64,000 bases of DNA from Leclercia sp. AS011 (GCF_037152535.1 NZ_JBBCMA010000008.1:1-64000); one strand, 5' to 3'. Counted from the stretch's first letter, positions 20,080 through 33,214 are shown. Notes: generated from the letters alone by a model not told the origin. Numbers and translations are program-made.

Positions 20080-20400
20080 TCAGGCAGTTTGCGCCAGATG
20101 CGCATCAATTTTGTTCATAATGGCTTCGGCACGCTTTACCGCGTCGCTGATATTGACGCGCACGATAGTCTTCCCGGTGAAGCGCTCTTCAAATTTGATG
20201 CCGATATCTTTGGTCAGAATGACCATATCCGCCGCGGCAATCTCCGCAGACGTAAGCTCGTTCTCCAGACCAATCGATCCCTGCGTTTCGACTTTGACTT
20301 CCCAGCCTTTCGCTTTCGCGGCGCTTTCAAGGGCTTCCGCAGCCATGTAGGTATGCGCCACGCCGGATGGACAGGCGGTTACTGCAACAATTCGGGCCAT
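20080..20400 (-). CDS. frwB: Fructose-like PTS enzyme IIB component FrwB
   Basis: A 106-residue IIB protein of the fructose PTS family, with phospho-acceptor C10 in VTACPSGVAHTYMAAE. It passes phosphate from a IIA domain (probably at the C-terminus of FrwA, encoded divergently) to the sugar taken up by the IIC protein FrwC. It begins 14 bases after frwC and is followed by a hairpin and pflD. Confidence 0.95.
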   Translation of the reverse strand: MARIVAVTACPSGVAHTYMAAEALESAAKAKGWEVKVETQGSIGLENELTSAEIAAADMVILTKDIGIKFEERFTGKTIVRVNISDAVKRAEAIMNKIDAHLAQTA

Positions 20401-20414
20401 GTTCTCTTCCTCAC

Positions 20415-21494
20415 TCAGTTAATTTCAAAATCCAGATCCAGGTCGTCCTCTTTTTGCGCGACCTGAGCCGTGTTCTTACGCGCCAGGCTCTTCAGCACAT
20501 TGACGCTAACTGCCGTCACCACCGCACCGACCAAAATCGCAGCGATATACCCCAGCTTGCCTTCCACAACCGGGAGCACAATCAGACCGCCCCACCCGGC
20601 GTAACACTGCGCCCCAAGCACTGCCGCCGTCACGGCACCGCAGACGGAGCCCAGCATGATGGAGGGAATTACCCGAAGGGGATCGGCAGCAGCGAAGGGG
20701 ATCGCCCCTTCGGTGACGCCAACGCAGCCCATCACTAGCGCCGCTTTCCCGGCTTCACGCTCTTCGCCGGTGAAATTTTTACGGTTAATCAGCGTCGCCA
20801 GGCCGAGCCCGAGTGGCGGTACACAGATACCAACCGCGGCAATCGCCACGACGGTATAAACCCCCTGAGCGACACAGATCAGCATGAAGGCATAGGCAAC
20901 TTTGTTGACAGGCCCACCCATATCGAAGGCCAGCATCAGCCCCATGATCACCGCCAGCACGACAATGCTTCCCTGCTGCATGCCCTGTAGCCATTCGGTT
21001 AAGCCGGTGGTGAGTGCTCCGATAGGTTCACCCAATCCCCACATCATGATGCCCGCAGTAATAAAGGTGCCGATAATGGGGATGATGAAGATGGGCATAA
21101 CGGAGCGCAGAACTTTTGCAACGGGGAGCTTCTTCAGGTAGTAGACGACGATACCGCCCACAACCCCGGCAATAATCGCCCCGAAGAACCCGGCGCCGAA
21201 GCTGTTGCCGACCCACGCGGCAATGGCGCAAGGCGCAAGCGCAGCGCGCTCGGCGATGGAGTATCCGATATAGGCGGCGAGGAAAGGCACCATCAGCGTG
21301 AGGCCGGCAACGCCGATATCAAACAGTTTTTTCAGATTGGGGTCGGAAGCGGCATCCGGTACCGCCCCCTTGCCATAGAGCATTACTGATATCGCCAGCA
21401 AAATACCGCCAGCCACGACAAAGGGGATCATATGCGATACCCCTGTCATCAGATGCTGCCGCGTGTTTTTTAGAATCTGCACCAGTTCTTTCAT
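20415..21494 (-). CDS. frwC: Fructose-like PTS permease IIC component FrwC
   Basis: A 359-residue inner-membrane sugar permease of the PTS fructose family with around 8-10 hydrophobic segments. Typical sequences are MTGVSHMIPFVVAGGILLA near the N-terminus and VTEGAIPFAAADPLRVIPS, the conserved substrate loop. The acidic tail DDLDLDFEIN matches E. coli FrwC. The start was placed at MKELVQILK after GGGAGCGACCG; the longer frame adds 17 residues without homology. It is the first gene of the frw/pfl operon and is divergent from frwA. Confidence 0.94.
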   Translation of the reverse strand: MKELVQILKNTRQHLMTGVSHMIPFVVAGGILLAISVMLYGKGAVPDAASDPNLKKLFDIGVAGLTLMVPFLAAYIGYSIAERAALAPCAIAAWVGNSFGAGFFGAIIAGVVGGIVVYYLKKLPVAKVLRSVMPIFIIPIIGTFITAGIMMWGLGEPIGALTTGLTEWLQGMQQGSIVVLAVIMGLMLAFDMGGPVNKVAYAFMLICVAQGVYTVVAIAAVGICVPPLGLGLATLINRKNFTGEEREAGKAALVMGCVGVTEGAIPFAAADPLRVIPSIMLGSVCGAVTAAVLGAQCYAGWGGLIVLPVVEGKLGYIAAILVGAVVTAVSVNVLKSLARKNTAQVAQKEDDLDLDFEIN

Positions 21495-21808
21495 CGGTCG
21501 CTCCCGGGCTATGTTTGACCCAAATCCATAAAGATGTTGTGGCAAACAATAGGCAATCCGACAGGGCGCAGACAGTGGATAAAAACGCCATTTACTGGAT
21601 TTTTGTAATGTAGACAGAAAAATGCGATCTGCCTCGTAATTTCATACCCCTTTCTCCAAACCCAGATAAAAAGCGAGCTGTGAGCAAGATCTCACTTCCT
21701 TCCAGACATTACATTTGTCCAGTTTTTGGCAGAATTGTCACATGGCACTCATCCTGATATCGCCCGTATGCTGGTGGCAATGTATGACTCGTGATCTCAG
21801 GAGTGGTT
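21495..21808. promoter_or_regulatory. frwC-frwA divergent control region: CRP-like site and inverted repeat pair
   Basis: This 314-base spacer holds no gene. A CRP-like site TGTGA-N6-TCTCA lies at 21679-21694. Two 18-mers, ACTGGATTTTTGTAATGT (21594-21611) and ACATTACATTTGTCCAGT (21706-21723), are inverted copies of one another at 14 of 18 positions, with arms ACTGGA and TGTAATGT fully conserved. The pair flanks the CRP-like site about 94 bases apart and looks like an operator for a dimeric or looping regulator, which I cannot name. Confidence 0.6.
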
Positions 21809-24310
21809 ATGGCTCTGGTGGTAGAATTTACCTGCGACTTGCCCAATGGTGTGCATGCGCGTCCGGCAAGTTACGTTGAAACGCTGTGCAATTCATTTAC
21901 ATCACAGATTGAGTGGCACAACCTGCGTAGCGGCCGAAAAGGGAGCGCGAAAAGCGCGCTGGCGCTGATTGGCACAGACACCCTGGCAGGTGATGTTTGT
22001 CGTCTGATTATTACCGGCACCGATGAACAGGAGGCACATCAGCATCTGGAAAAGTGGTTGAAAGAGGAGTTTCCTCACTGCGATGCCCCACTCACTGCCG
22101 CCATCTCTACCGATCTTACCCCGCTTCCTGAATCCCTGACGCGCCTTGATCCCATGCTCTTTCGCGCGCTGGCGGTCTGCAGCGGCAGTGCTCAGGGAAC
22201 GCTGAGACGGCTGACCTCTCTCGATCTCGATGCGTTAATCGATTTACCGGCTGCGGATACTCAGGAAGAGGAGCAGGCAGCGCTGGATAATGGTCTGGCG
22301 CTGCTGGTCAAAAGCATTGAGCTGCGCGTGCTGGATAGCGACAGTACCGCCAGCGCCATTCTGGAGGCGCATCGCTCGCTGGCGACGGACGCCTCGTTGC
22401 GCCAGCATCTTCTGGCAGGCGTCACTAAAGGATTAAGCTGCGCTCAGGCTGTGGTTGAAACCGCCCGCCATTTTTGCGCCGAATTTTCCCGTTCCAGCAG
22501 CAGCTATCTTCAGGAGCGCGTGCTTGATGTACGCGATGTGTGTTATCAGCTACTGCAGCACATCTACGGTGAGCAACGCTTTCCGGCTCCCGGTCAACTG
22601 ACGCAGCCAAGTATCTGCCTTGCTGACGACCTCACTCCCGGTCAGTTTCTCGAACTCGATAAAACACTGCTGAAAGGGCTGCTGTTAAAAAGCGGCGGCA
22701 CAACCTCGCATACCGTTATTCTTGCTCGTTCCTTTAATATCCCGACGCTGGTGGGGGTAGACAGCGAGAGCCTGCTTCAGTGGTGTAATCAGCCGGTGTT
22801 TATTGACGGCAACGCCGGCGCGGTAGTCGTTAACGCCAGCGAAGCGATTAGGCGCTATTACCAACAGGAAGCGCGCGTTCAGCAGGCGCTGCGCGAGCAG
22901 CAAAGTATCTGGCTGCATCAGCAAGCACGAAGCGCTGACGGCCTGCGTATTGAAGTGGCCGCCAACATCGCTCATGCGCTTGAATCCAGGACAGCCTTTG
23001 ACAACGGCGCTGAAGCCATCGGCCTGTTCCGCACTGAAATGCTGTATATGGACCGTGCCAGCGCGCCCTGTGAAAACGAGCTCTACAACATATTTTGTCA
23101 GGCGCTGGAGAGCGCAGGCGAACGCAGCATTATCGTGCGGACCATGGATATCGGCGGCGATAAACCGGTGGACTATCTTAATATCCCGGCCGAGAACAAC
23201 CCGTTTCTCGGCTATCGCGCGGTACGTATTTACGAAGAGTATGCCGCACTCTTCACCACGCAACTGCGGGCGATCCTCCGCGCCTCAGCCCACGGCAGCC
23301 TGAAGATCATGATCCCAATGATCTCCTCGATGGAGGAGATCCTGTGGGTCAAAGAGAAACTGGCTGAAGCAAAACAGCAGCTGCGCGGCGAACAGATCCC
23401 CTTTGATGAAAAAATCCCGCTCGGCATCATGCTGGAAGTGCCATCAGTGATGTTCATCATCGATCAGTGCTGCGAAGAGATTGATTTCTTTAGTATCGGC
23501 AGCAACGACCTGACGCAATATCTGCTGGCCGTAGATCGCGATAACGCCAAAGTCACCCGTCATTACAACAGTCTTAATCCGGCGTTTTTACGCGCGCTGG
23601 ATTACGCCGTACAGGCAGTCCACCGTCAGGGAAAATGGATTGGTCTGTGCGGCGAGCTGGGCGCCAAAGGCTCCGTATTGCCGCTGCTGGTCGGCCTGGG
23701 GCTGGATGAAATCAGCATGGGTTCCCCGGCGATCCCGGCGACCAAAGCCCGCCTCGCTCAGCTGGACAGCCGCGCCTGTCGTCAGTTGCTTAACCAGGCG
23801 ATGAATTGCCGCACCTCGCTGGAAGTTGAACATCTGCTGGCGCAGTTCCGGATGAATCAACAGGATACGCCGCTGGTGACCCCTGCCTGTATTTCGCTGG
23901 ATAACGACTGGCGCAGTAAGGAAGAGGTAATGAAAGGCATGACGGACAACCTTCTACTCGCCGGACGCTGCCGCTATCCCCGCAAGCTGGAAGCCGATCT
24001 CTGGGCACGCGAAGCCGTATTCTCTACCGGCCTCGGCTTTAGTTTCGCCATCCCGCACAGTAAATCTGAACATATAGAACAGTCGACCATCAGCGTTGCC
24101 CGGTTACCTGCTCCGATCCTCTGGGGCGATGAAGAAGCTCAATTCATCATTATGCTCACGCTCAATAAGCATGCCGCAGGCGATCAGCATATGCGCATCT
24201 TCTCGCGCCTGGCGCGCCGGATTATGCACGACGATTTCCGCAGCGCGCTGGTTAATGCCCGCTCCGAAGGGGCCATCGCCACCCTGCTGCAACATGAATT
24301 AGAACTGTAA
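21809..24310 (+). CDS. frwA: Multiphosphoryl transfer protein FrwA (HPr-EI-EIIA fusion)
   Basis: An 833-residue cytosolic PTS fusion, also called PtsA or FryA-like. In order: an HPr-like domain with H16 (NGVHARPAS), an enzyme I domain with active H301 ([11 protein letters not shown]) and the PEP-binding barrel ([11 protein letters not shown] and [13 protein letters not shown], and near the end IGLCGELG), and a C-terminal fructose-type IIA domain with H750 ([10 protein letters not shown]). It can in principle take phosphate from PEP to FrwB or FrwD without PtsI and PtsH. The start ATG follows CAGGAGTGGTT; six codons upstream are also open. It leads frwA-fsaB-gldA. Confidence 0.95.
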   Translation: MALVVEFTCDLPNGVHARPASYVETLCNSFTSQIEWHNLRSGRKGSAKSALALIGTDTLAGDVCRLIITGTDEQEAHQHLEKWLKEEFPHCDAPLTAAISTDLTPLPESLTRLDPMLFRALAVCSGSAQGTLRRLTSLDLDALIDLPAADTQEEEQAALDNGLALLVKSIELRVLDSDSTASAILEAHRSLATDASLRQHLLAGVTKGLSCAQAVVETARHFCAEFSRSSSSYLQERVLDVRDVCYQLLQHIYGEQRFPAPGQLTQPSICLADDLTPGQFLELDKTLLKGLLLKSGGTTSHTVILARSFNIPTLVGVDSESLLQWCNQPVFIDGNAGAVVVNASEAIRRYYQQEARVQQALREQQSIWLHQQARSADGLRIEVAANIAHALESRTAFDNGAEAIGLFRTEMLYMDRASAPCENELYNIFCQALESAGERSIIVRTMDIGGDKPVDYLNIPAENNPFLGYRAVRIYEEYAALFTTQLRAILRASAHGSLKIMIPMISSMEEILWVKEKLAEAKQQLRGEQIPFDEKIPLGIMLEVPSVMFIIDQCCEEIDFFSIGSNDLTQYLLAVDRDNAKVTRHYNSLNPAFLRALDYAVQAVHRQGKWIGLCGELGAKGSVLPLLVGLGLDEISMGSPAIPATKARLAQLDSRACRQLLNQAMNCRTSLEVEHLLAQFRMNQQDTPLVTPACISLDNDWRSKEEVMKGMTDNLLLAGRCRYPRKLEADLWAREAVFSTGLGFSFAIPHSKSEHIEQSTISVARLPAPILWGDEEAQFIIMLTLNKHAAGDQHMRIFSRLARRIMHDDFRSALVNARSEGAIATLLQHELEL

Positions 24311-24324
24311 AACGAGGAAGAGTA

Positions 24325-24987
24325 ATGGAACTGTATCTGGATACCGCCAACGTGGCGGACGTTGAACGCCTGGCCCGCATCTTTCCCATTGCCGGCGTAA
24401 CCACCAATCCGAGCATTATTGCTGCCAATGGTGACTCCCTGTGGGAGGTGCTTCCGCGTTTGCAAAACGCCATTGGCCCGGAGGGCACCCTGTTCGCCCA
24501 GACCATGAGCCGCGATGCGGAGGGCATGGTGGCAGAAGCCAAACGCCTGAATAACGCCTTCCCGGGGCTGGTGGTGAAGGTACCGGTTACCGCTCAGGGC
24601 CTTATTGCCATCAAAGCCCTTAAAAAAGAGGGCATCACCACCCTCGGCACCGCGGTTTACAGCGCCGCCCAGGGTTTACTGGCCGCGCTGGCGGGAGCGA
24701 AGTACATCGCCCCGTACGTCAACCGCGTGGATGCCCAGGGCGGAGACGGGATCCGTACGGTGAAGGAGCTGCAAAGCCTGCTGGAGCTGCATGCGCCAGA
24801 GAGCATGGTCCTTGCCGCCAGCTTTAAAACCCCCCGTCAGGCGCTGGACTGTCTGCTCGCCGGATGTGAAGCGATCACGCTTCCGACTGATGTCGCGCAA
24901 CAAATACTCAATACCCCCGCGGTAGAGTCAGCCATAGACAAGTTTGAGCAGGACTGGAAAAGCGCATTTGGAAGTCTCAACCTGTAA
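24325..24987 (+). CDS. fsaB: Fructose-6-phosphate aldolase FsaB
   Basis: Class I aldolase that reversibly cleaves fructose 6-phosphate into dihydroxyacetone and glyceraldehyde 3-phosphate (older name TalC). The 220-residue protein has the Schiff-base lysine K85 (VVKVPVT) and the short transaldolase-like barrel; 220 residues is the family length. It sits 14 bases after frwA with the ribosome site GAGGAAGAG, and 12 bases before gldA, which reduces dihydroxyacetone. That pairing suggests the dihydroxyacetone product is passed to GldA. Confidence 0.96.
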   Translation: MELYLDTANVADVERLARIFPIAGVTTNPSIIAANGDSLWEVLPRLQNAIGPEGTLFAQTMSRDAEGMVAEAKRLNNAFPGLVVKVPVTAQGLIAIKALKKEGITTLGTAVYSAAQGLLAALAGAKYIAPYVNRVDAQGGDGIRTVKELQSLLELHAPESMVLAASFKTPRQALDCLLAGCEAITLPTDVAQQILNTPAVESAIDKFEQDWKSAFGSLNL

Positions 24988-24999
24988 AGGAGAAAGGGT

Positions 25000-26103
25000 A
25001 TGGACCGTATTATTCAATCGCCCGGTAAGTATATTCAGGGTGCAGATGTACTGACCCGCCTCGGCGACTATCTGCAGCCGCTGGCGGCCCGCTGGCTGGT
25101 GGTCGGCGATAAGTTTGTGCTGGGTTTTGCCGAAGAGACGCTGCGTCAGAGTTTCAAACAGGCGGAACTCTATGTCGACATTGCGCCTTTTGGCGGCGAA
25201 TGTTCGCAGAATGAAATCGACCGTCTGCGTGAGCTGGCGACAAGCGCCGATTGCCAGGCGATCCTCGGCATCGGTGGGGGTAAGACGCTGGATACCGCCA
25301 AAGCACTGGCGCACTTTATGGGTGTCCCGGTTGCCATCGCCCCGACCATTGCCTCTACCGATGCGCCCTGCAGTGCGCTTTCGGTTATTTACACCGACAG
25401 TGGCGAATTCGATCGCTATCTGATGCTGCCCCATAACCCGAACATGGTCATTGTGGATACCCAGGTAGTGGCACGGGCCCCGGCGCGTCTGCTGGCTGCC
25501 GGGATTGGCGACGCGCTGGCGACCTGGTTTGAAGCCCGGGCCTGCTCCCGCAGCGGGGCGACGACCATGGCGGGCGGCAAGTGCACCCAGGCCGCGCTGG
25601 CGCTGGCCGAGCTTTGCTACAACACGCTGGTTGAAGAGGGCGAAAAAGCGATGCTGGCGGCGGAGCAGCATGTAGTGACGCCCGCCCTTGAGCGGGTAAT
25701 CGAAGCCAACACCTATCTCAGCGGCGTTGGCTTTGAAAGCGGTGGGCTGGCGGCGGCGCACGCCATTCACAACGGCCTGACCGCCATCCCGGATGCCCAT
25801 CATTATTATCACGGCGAGAAAGTGGCCTTTGGCACCCTGACCCAACTGGTGCTGGAGAATGCTTCGGTGGAAGAGATCGAAACCGTCGCGGCGTTATGTC
25901 ACAGCGTCGGGCTCCCCATCACCCTGGCGCAGCTGGATATCACCAGCGATATCCCGGCTAAAATGCGTGTAGTGGCAGAAGCGTCATGCGCAGAAGGTGA
26001 GACCATCCATAATATGCCGGGCGGTGCGACGCCGGACCAGGTGTATGCGGCCCTGATGGTTGCCGACCAGTACGGCCAGCGTTTCCTGCAGGAGTGGGAG
26101 TAG
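25000..26103 (+). CDS. gldA: Glycerol dehydrogenase
   Basis: NAD-dependent, zinc-containing dehydrogenase that interconverts glycerol and dihydroxyacetone. The 367-residue iron/zinc-family alcohol dehydrogenase has the nucleotide-binding [13 protein letters not shown] (about 91-103), the conserved [13 protein letters not shown] and zinc-ligand histidines in AAHAIHNGL and [10 protein letters not shown]. It is the last gene of frwA-fsaB-gldA with ribosome site AAAGGAGAAAG. In K-12 yijF and yijE follow before katG; neither is found here. Confidence 0.97.
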   Translation: MDRIIQSPGKYIQGADVLTRLGDYLQPLAARWLVVGDKFVLGFAEETLRQSFKQAELYVDIAPFGGECSQNEIDRLRELATSADCQAILGIGGGKTLDTAKALAHFMGVPVAIAPTIASTDAPCSALSVIYTDSGEFDRYLMLPHNPNMVIVDTQVVARAPARLLAAGIGDALATWFEARACSRSGATTMAGGKCTQAALALAELCYNTLVEEGEKAMLAAEQHVVTPALERVIEANTYLSGVGFESGGLAAAHAIHNGLTAIPDAHHYYHGEKVAFGTLTQLVLENASVEEIETVAALCHSVGLPITLAQLDITSDIPAKMRVVAEASCAEGETIHNMPGGATPDQVYAALMVADQYGQRFLQEWE

Positions 26104-26168
26104 CCTACATGCCCGTTGCACGGGCCTACAATCCCCAGGCCGGAAAAGGCGCAGCCGCCACCCGGCAA
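26104..26168. repeat. REP-like elements between gldA and katG
   Basis: A short CCCGTTGCACGGG hairpin and a degenerate REP unit (AGGCCGGAAAAGGCGCAG to GCCACCCGGC) fill the gap between the convergent gldA and katG genes. Confidence 0.6.
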
Positions 26169-26169
26169 A

Positions 26170-26195
26170 AAAATCCCCGCCGCAGCGGGGATTTT
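26170..26195 (-). terminator. Rho-independent terminator of katG
   Basis: Hairpin AAAATCCCCGC/GCGGGGATTTT with loop of four bases; on the minus strand it is followed by a TTTTTTT run. It begins six bases after the katG stop and is nearly symmetrical, so it may stop gldA transcripts too. Confidence 0.85.
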
Positions 26196-26200
26196 CCTGT

Positions 26201-28486
<2,286 letters not shown>

Positions 28487-28512
28487 AAAGCCCTCATGTT
28501 GGTGAGGGCTTT
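28487..28512 (-). terminator. Rho-independent terminator of metF
   Basis: Hairpin AAAGCCCTCA/TGAGGGCTTT (28487-28496 and 28503-28512) followed on the minus strand by TTTTATATTT. It starts about five bases after the metF stop. Confidence 0.85.
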
Positions 28513-28516
28513 GCTA

Positions 28517-29410
<894 letters not shown>

Positions 29411-29448
29411 TTACCTCATCAATCGCGTGTCGTTGTTTTGTTGTGTTC

Positions 29449-29480
29449 GAACTTCTATACGTTTAGACGTCCAGATGTAA
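29449..29480. promoter_or_regulatory. MetJ operator upstream of metF
   Basis: Four contiguous 8-mers, GAACTTCT, ATACGTTT, AGACGTCC and AGATGTAA, match the met-box AGACGTCT at 5, 6, 7 and 5 of 8 positions. They lie 42-73 bases before the metF start, over the probable promoter. Confidence 0.85.
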
Positions 29481-29574
29481 AAATGACGGAAAAGCGGACT
29501 GGCGTCAACTGAAAATATCATCATTGACGGTGAGGAATGCTCAGGGAAGGTGAAAAAAGTTCAGGACAGGGACG

Positions 29575-29616
29575 ACTATTCCCTCTCCCCTTTGGGGAGA
29601 GGGTCAGGGTGAGGGG
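29575..29616. repeat. CCCTCTCCCC hairpin repeat between metF and metL
   Basis: A 10-base perfect stem CCCTCTCCCC/GGGGAGAGGG with loop TTT (29581-29603), followed by TCAGGGTGAGGGG. The reverse complement of this unit recurs at 45375-45412 with small changes, so this is a dispersed repeat. It lies directly after the metL stop and could serve as its 3' hairpin. Confidence 0.7.
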
Positions 29617-29618
29617 TA

Positions 29619-32051
29619 TTACAGCAGCTGCGCCAGACGGTTGATATCTGACTGGATCGCTCCGGCGGTCACGTCGCGGCCCGCACCCGGACCGCGGATC
29701 ACCAGCGGGTTATCACGGTACCAGCGGCTTTCGATGGCGAAGACGTTATCGCACGGCAGCAGCGCTGCCAGCGGATGCTCCGGACGGACGGCCTCAACCC
29801 CGACGCGCGCTTTGCCATTGGCATCGAAACGCGCCACGTAGCGCAGGACCAGCCCCATTTCGCGGGCCGCTTCCAGGCGCTGTAGCATCTGCTCGTTTAG
29901 GGCGTCGCCGTTCTCGAAGAAGTGATCGACAGACCCCTCTTCGCAGCCCGCCGGCACCAGCGACTCCACGCGCACCTGATTCGGTTCGATGTCGTAGCCC
30001 GCTTCACGCGCCACAATCACCAGCTTACGCATCACGTCTTTACCGGAGAGATCAACGCGCGGGTCGGGCTCGGTCAGCCCCTGCTGCCACGCCTGATCCA
30101 CCAGGTCGGTGAAGGGTACGGTGCCATCAAACTGCAGGAACAGCCACGACAGGGTACCGGAGAAGATACCGCTGATGGCCAGAATGCTGTCGCCGCTTTC
30201 GATCAGATCGCGCACGGTGTGGTTCACCGGCAAACCGGCCCCCACGGTGGCGTTGTACAGCCAGTGACGACCCGTTTTTTCAAAGGCGTCGTGGATCTGG
30301 CGATAGTTGCGGGTATTGCTGGCCCCCGCCAGTTTGTTGGCGCTGATGACGTGGAAACCGTGGCTGGCGAAATCGAGATACTGATCGGCCAGCTGCTCGC
30401 TCGCCGTCACATCCAGCACCACCAGGTCGTCATACGGGTGGGCGCGCATCCACAGGAACAGCGACTCTTCATCCTGCTCAATGGCTTCGTCGTTAAAGAA
30501 GGCCAGCGCGCGGCTGGCGTCCAGCCCTTCATAGCTGAGCAGGCTGCGGCGGCTGTCCACCACGCCCGCCAGCACAAATTCAAACCCGGTTCGCGCCGAG
30601 AGCGTGGTCTGTTCGCGGGCAAACAGCTCCAGCCAGCGGGAACCGATGTTGCCTTTGCCGAACAGCACCAGGCCGATACGTTTTTCCGCGCGGAACAGCG
30701 ACTGGTGCAGGCCCTGGATCAGGCTCTCGGTTGGCCCGGTACGCATGACCGCGACGAGGCTGATGCCCTCTTCCGACTGCCAGGTAAACTCTACCGGCTG
30801 GCCTTTCAGCTGCTGCCAGAAACGGTGGCAGTGCAGCGGGTTACGGGTGACGCCTGCCCCTACCATGGCAATCAGCGCCAGCCCCTGACGCAGACGGAGC
30901 TCGCCCGGCAGGCCCGCTTCATCGAGAATTTTTAGCGCGCTGTCGGCCACTTCTGCGGTGTAGCAGAACTGCAGCAGGTGGCGGTCAGTGTGTACCCCCA
31001 CGGCGAGCGGGCGGATCTGAGCGCGCTTCAGGATCAGGTCGATCTCTTTATGCGTCTGCTTGAAATCATGTCCGGCTGGAACGAGGAATTCGATCAGGCA
31101 GATATCGTCATGGCTGGTGACGATACGCGCCCCCGTGCCGGAGGCCAGCACGCGTTCGATCCGGGTCGAGCCCTGATCCGGCGTGTAGCTGCAGCGCAGT
31201 TGCAGGTCGATATCGCTGCCGGAGACCGGCTGCAGGGTACGGGCGTGCAGAACCGGGGCTGCCAGACGGGCCAGCTCGCTGGCTTCGTCGAGACGCAGCA
31301 GCGGCAGCAGGCAGGCATCTTTCACCTTGCGCGGGTCAGCGCTGTAGACACCGGCCACGTCGCTCCAGATGGTGACGCGGGACACGCCTGCGAGGGCACC
31401 GATCTGCGTTGCGGAGTAGTCGGAACCGTTACGTCCCAGCAGCACGGTTTCACCCGCGTTGCTGCGGCTGATAAAGCCGGTCACGACAATACGTTTATTC
31501 GGATGCTGCACCAGCAGCTGCTGGAGCAGCGGATAAGAGAGGCCTTCATCCACCTGCGGCTGAGCGCCACGCTCGGCACGCAGGAAATCACGGGCGTCCA
31601 GCCAGGCGGCTTCCAGGCCCTGCTGTTGCAGGACGGCCGCCATCAGACGGGCAGACCACACTTCGCCGTGACCCACCACTTCGGCATAGACTGCGTCGGT
31701 AACGCCGCTGTCGAGTAAACCGGCCAGCCGCTCCAGATCCTGAATAAAGTGACTAATCAGGCCATCGGCCACATCGGCAGGCAATAAACCGGCGATCAGT
31801 TCGCTCTGGTAACGGCGTAACGCTTGTTGAACCTGATGCGCAGAGAGACGATCGGTCTGGCTTAACTTCAGCCAGCTAATCAACTGGTTGGTGGTGCTGC
31901 CCGCCGCGGAGACAACCATCATGTCCCCCGGCATCGAATACTCTGCCATGATCCCCGCGACCCGCAGGTAACATTTCACATCAGCAAGACTACTACCACC
32001 AAACTTGTGCAGCTGGCGACCCTTCGCCCCTGCCTGCGCTATCACACTCAT
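29619..32051 (-). CDS. metL: Bifunctional aspartokinase/homoserine dehydrogenase II
   Basis: Carries out the first and third steps from aspartate to homoserine for methionine. The 810-residue fusion has an aspartokinase domain (about 1-460; HKFGGSSLADVKCYLRVA, LLGRNGSDYSATQIG) and a homoserine dehydrogenase domain (about 460-810; Rossmann GKGNIGSRWLELF, and GAGRDVTAGAIQSDI at the end). The ACT-like linker is degenerate, consistent with the isoform that is repressed by methionine but not feedback inhibited by it. It starts 2 bases after the metB stop, so metBL is an operon under the MetJ operator at 33276-33315. Confidence 0.97.
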   Translation of the reverse strand: MSVIAQAGAKGRQLHKFGGSSLADVKCYLRVAGIMAEYSMPGDMMVVSAAGSTTNQLISWLKLSQTDRLSAHQVQQALRRYQSELIAGLLPADVADGLISHFIQDLERLAGLLDSGVTDAVYAEVVGHGEVWSARLMAAVLQQQGLEAAWLDARDFLRAERGAQPQVDEGLSYPLLQQLLVQHPNKRIVVTGFISRSNAGETVLLGRNGSDYSATQIGALAGVSRVTIWSDVAGVYSADPRKVKDACLLPLLRLDEASELARLAAPVLHARTLQPVSGSDIDLQLRCSYTPDQGSTRIERVLASGTGARIVTSHDDICLIEFLVPAGHDFKQTHKEIDLILKRAQIRPLAVGVHTDRHLLQFCYTAEVADSALKILDEAGLPGELRLRQGLALIAMVGAGVTRNPLHCHRFWQQLKGQPVEFTWQSEEGISLVAVMRTGPTESLIQGLHQSLFRAEKRIGLVLFGKGNIGSRWLELFAREQTTLSARTGFEFVLAGVVDSRRSLLSYEGLDASRALAFFNDEAIEQDEESLFLWMRAHPYDDLVVLDVTASEQLADQYLDFASHGFHVISANKLAGASNTRNYRQIHDAFEKTGRHWLYNATVGAGLPVNHTVRDLIESGDSILAISGIFSGTLSWLFLQFDGTVPFTDLVDQAWQQGLTEPDPRVDLSGKDVMRKLVIVAREAGYDIEPNQVRVESLVPAGCEEGSVDHFFENGDALNEQMLQRLEAAREMGLVLRYVARFDANGKARVGVEAVRPEHPLAALLPCDNVFAIESRWYRDNPLVIRGPGAGRDVTAGAIQSDINRLAQLL

Positions 32052-32053
32052 GA

Positions 32054-33214
32054 TTACCCCTTGGCTGCGATCCGGAAGCCATTTTCCAGATCGGCAATTA
32101 AATCTTCACAATCTTCAATACCGGTTGAGATACGCAACAGCGTCTCAGAGATCCCGGCGGCGGCACGCGCTTCTGGCGCCATGCCCGCGTGCGTCATTGT
32201 TGCGGCGTGGGAGATTAAGCTTTCGACTCCCCCTAAGGATTCCGCCAGCGTAAACAGTGACAACCCGCTCAGGAAGCGACGCAGCGTCTGCTCATCGCCA
32301 TCCAGCTCGAAACTTAACATCGCGCCAAAACCCTTTTGTTGACGCGCCGCAATCTCGTGTCCCTGATTTTCCGGCAGCGACGGGTGATAGAGCTTCTTCA
32401 CCAGCGGCTGGGTCTTCAGGAAATCGACAATCGCCTGAGCGTTACGCTGCGCCACCTCCATACGCGGCGACAGCGTACGCAGCCCGCGCAGCAGCAGGTA
32501 GCTGTCAAACGCGCTGCCGGTGACGCCGATGTTATTCGCCCACCATGCCAGTTCGGTGACAAGCGCCGGATCTTTGGCAATCACCACCCCGGCCACCACG
32601 TCAGAGTGACCGTTCAGATATTTGGTGCATGAATGCAATACCAGATCCGCACCCAGTGCCAGCGGGTTCTGTAGCGCCGGACTGAGGAAGGTATTATCCA
32701 CTACACTTATCGCTCCCGCATCCCTCGCGAGCTGACAAATTTTCGCAATATCCACTACGCGCAGCAGCGGGTTGCTTGGACTCTCGACTAAAACCAGCTT
32801 CGGTTTCTCTGCCAGCGCCTGTTTCAGGGCCTGCTCATCACCCTGATCGACAAACAGCACGCGATAGCAACCGCGCTTCGCCAGGCTGTCGAACAGACGG
32901 TAGCTGCCGCCGTAACAGTCGTGCGGGGCCACCAGCAGATCGCCAGGTTTCAGGAACACGGTGGTCACCAGGTGGATAGCCGACATGCCGGTATTGGTCA
33001 TCACCGCGCCTGCGCCGCCTTCCAGTTCCGCCAGCGCACGCTGGGTGACATCACGGGTCGGGTTGCCACGGCGCGAGTAGTCATGGGCGCGTGGTTCATT
33101 AAATCCGGTGAAGTTATAGGTACTGGAGAGATGAATCGGCGGGACAACGCAGCCGTACTGTTCGTCATCATTCAATCCGCTACGCACTGCGATGGTGGCC
33201 TGTTTACGCGTCAT
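32054..33214 (-). CDS. metB: Cystathionine gamma-synthase
   Basis: PLP enzyme that joins O-succinylhomoserine and cysteine into cystathionine. The 386-residue protein has the PLP lysine K198 (SCTKYLNGHSD), the conserved YSRRGNPTR and VVDNTFLSP (Asp that holds the pyridine nitrogen). The length equals that of E. coli. It is the first gene of metBL and divergent from metJ, with five met boxes between. Confidence 0.98.
   Translation of the reverse strand: MTRKQATIAVRSGLNDDEQYGCVVPPIHLSSTYNFTGFNEPRAHDYSRRGNPTRDVTQRALAELEGGAGAVMTNTGMSAIHLVTTVFLKPGDLLVAPHDCYGGSYRLFDSLAKRGCYRVLFVDQGDEQALKQALAEKPKLVLVESPSNPLLRVVDIAKICQLARDAGAISVVDNTFLSPALQNPLALGADLVLHSCTKYLNGHSDVVAGVVIAKDPALVTELAWWANNIGVTGSAFDSYLLLRGLRTLSPRMEVAQRNAQAIVDFLKTQPLVKKLYHPSLPENQGHEIAARQQKGFGAMLSFELDGDEQTLRRFLSGLSLFTLAESLGGVESLISHAATMTHAGMAPEARAAAGISETLLRISTGIEDCEDLIADLENGFRIAAKG

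Noticed and set aside
29922..30935. Open frame of 337 codons antisense to metL
   Set aside because: Shadow frame; the product is compositionally odd and unlike any known protein.
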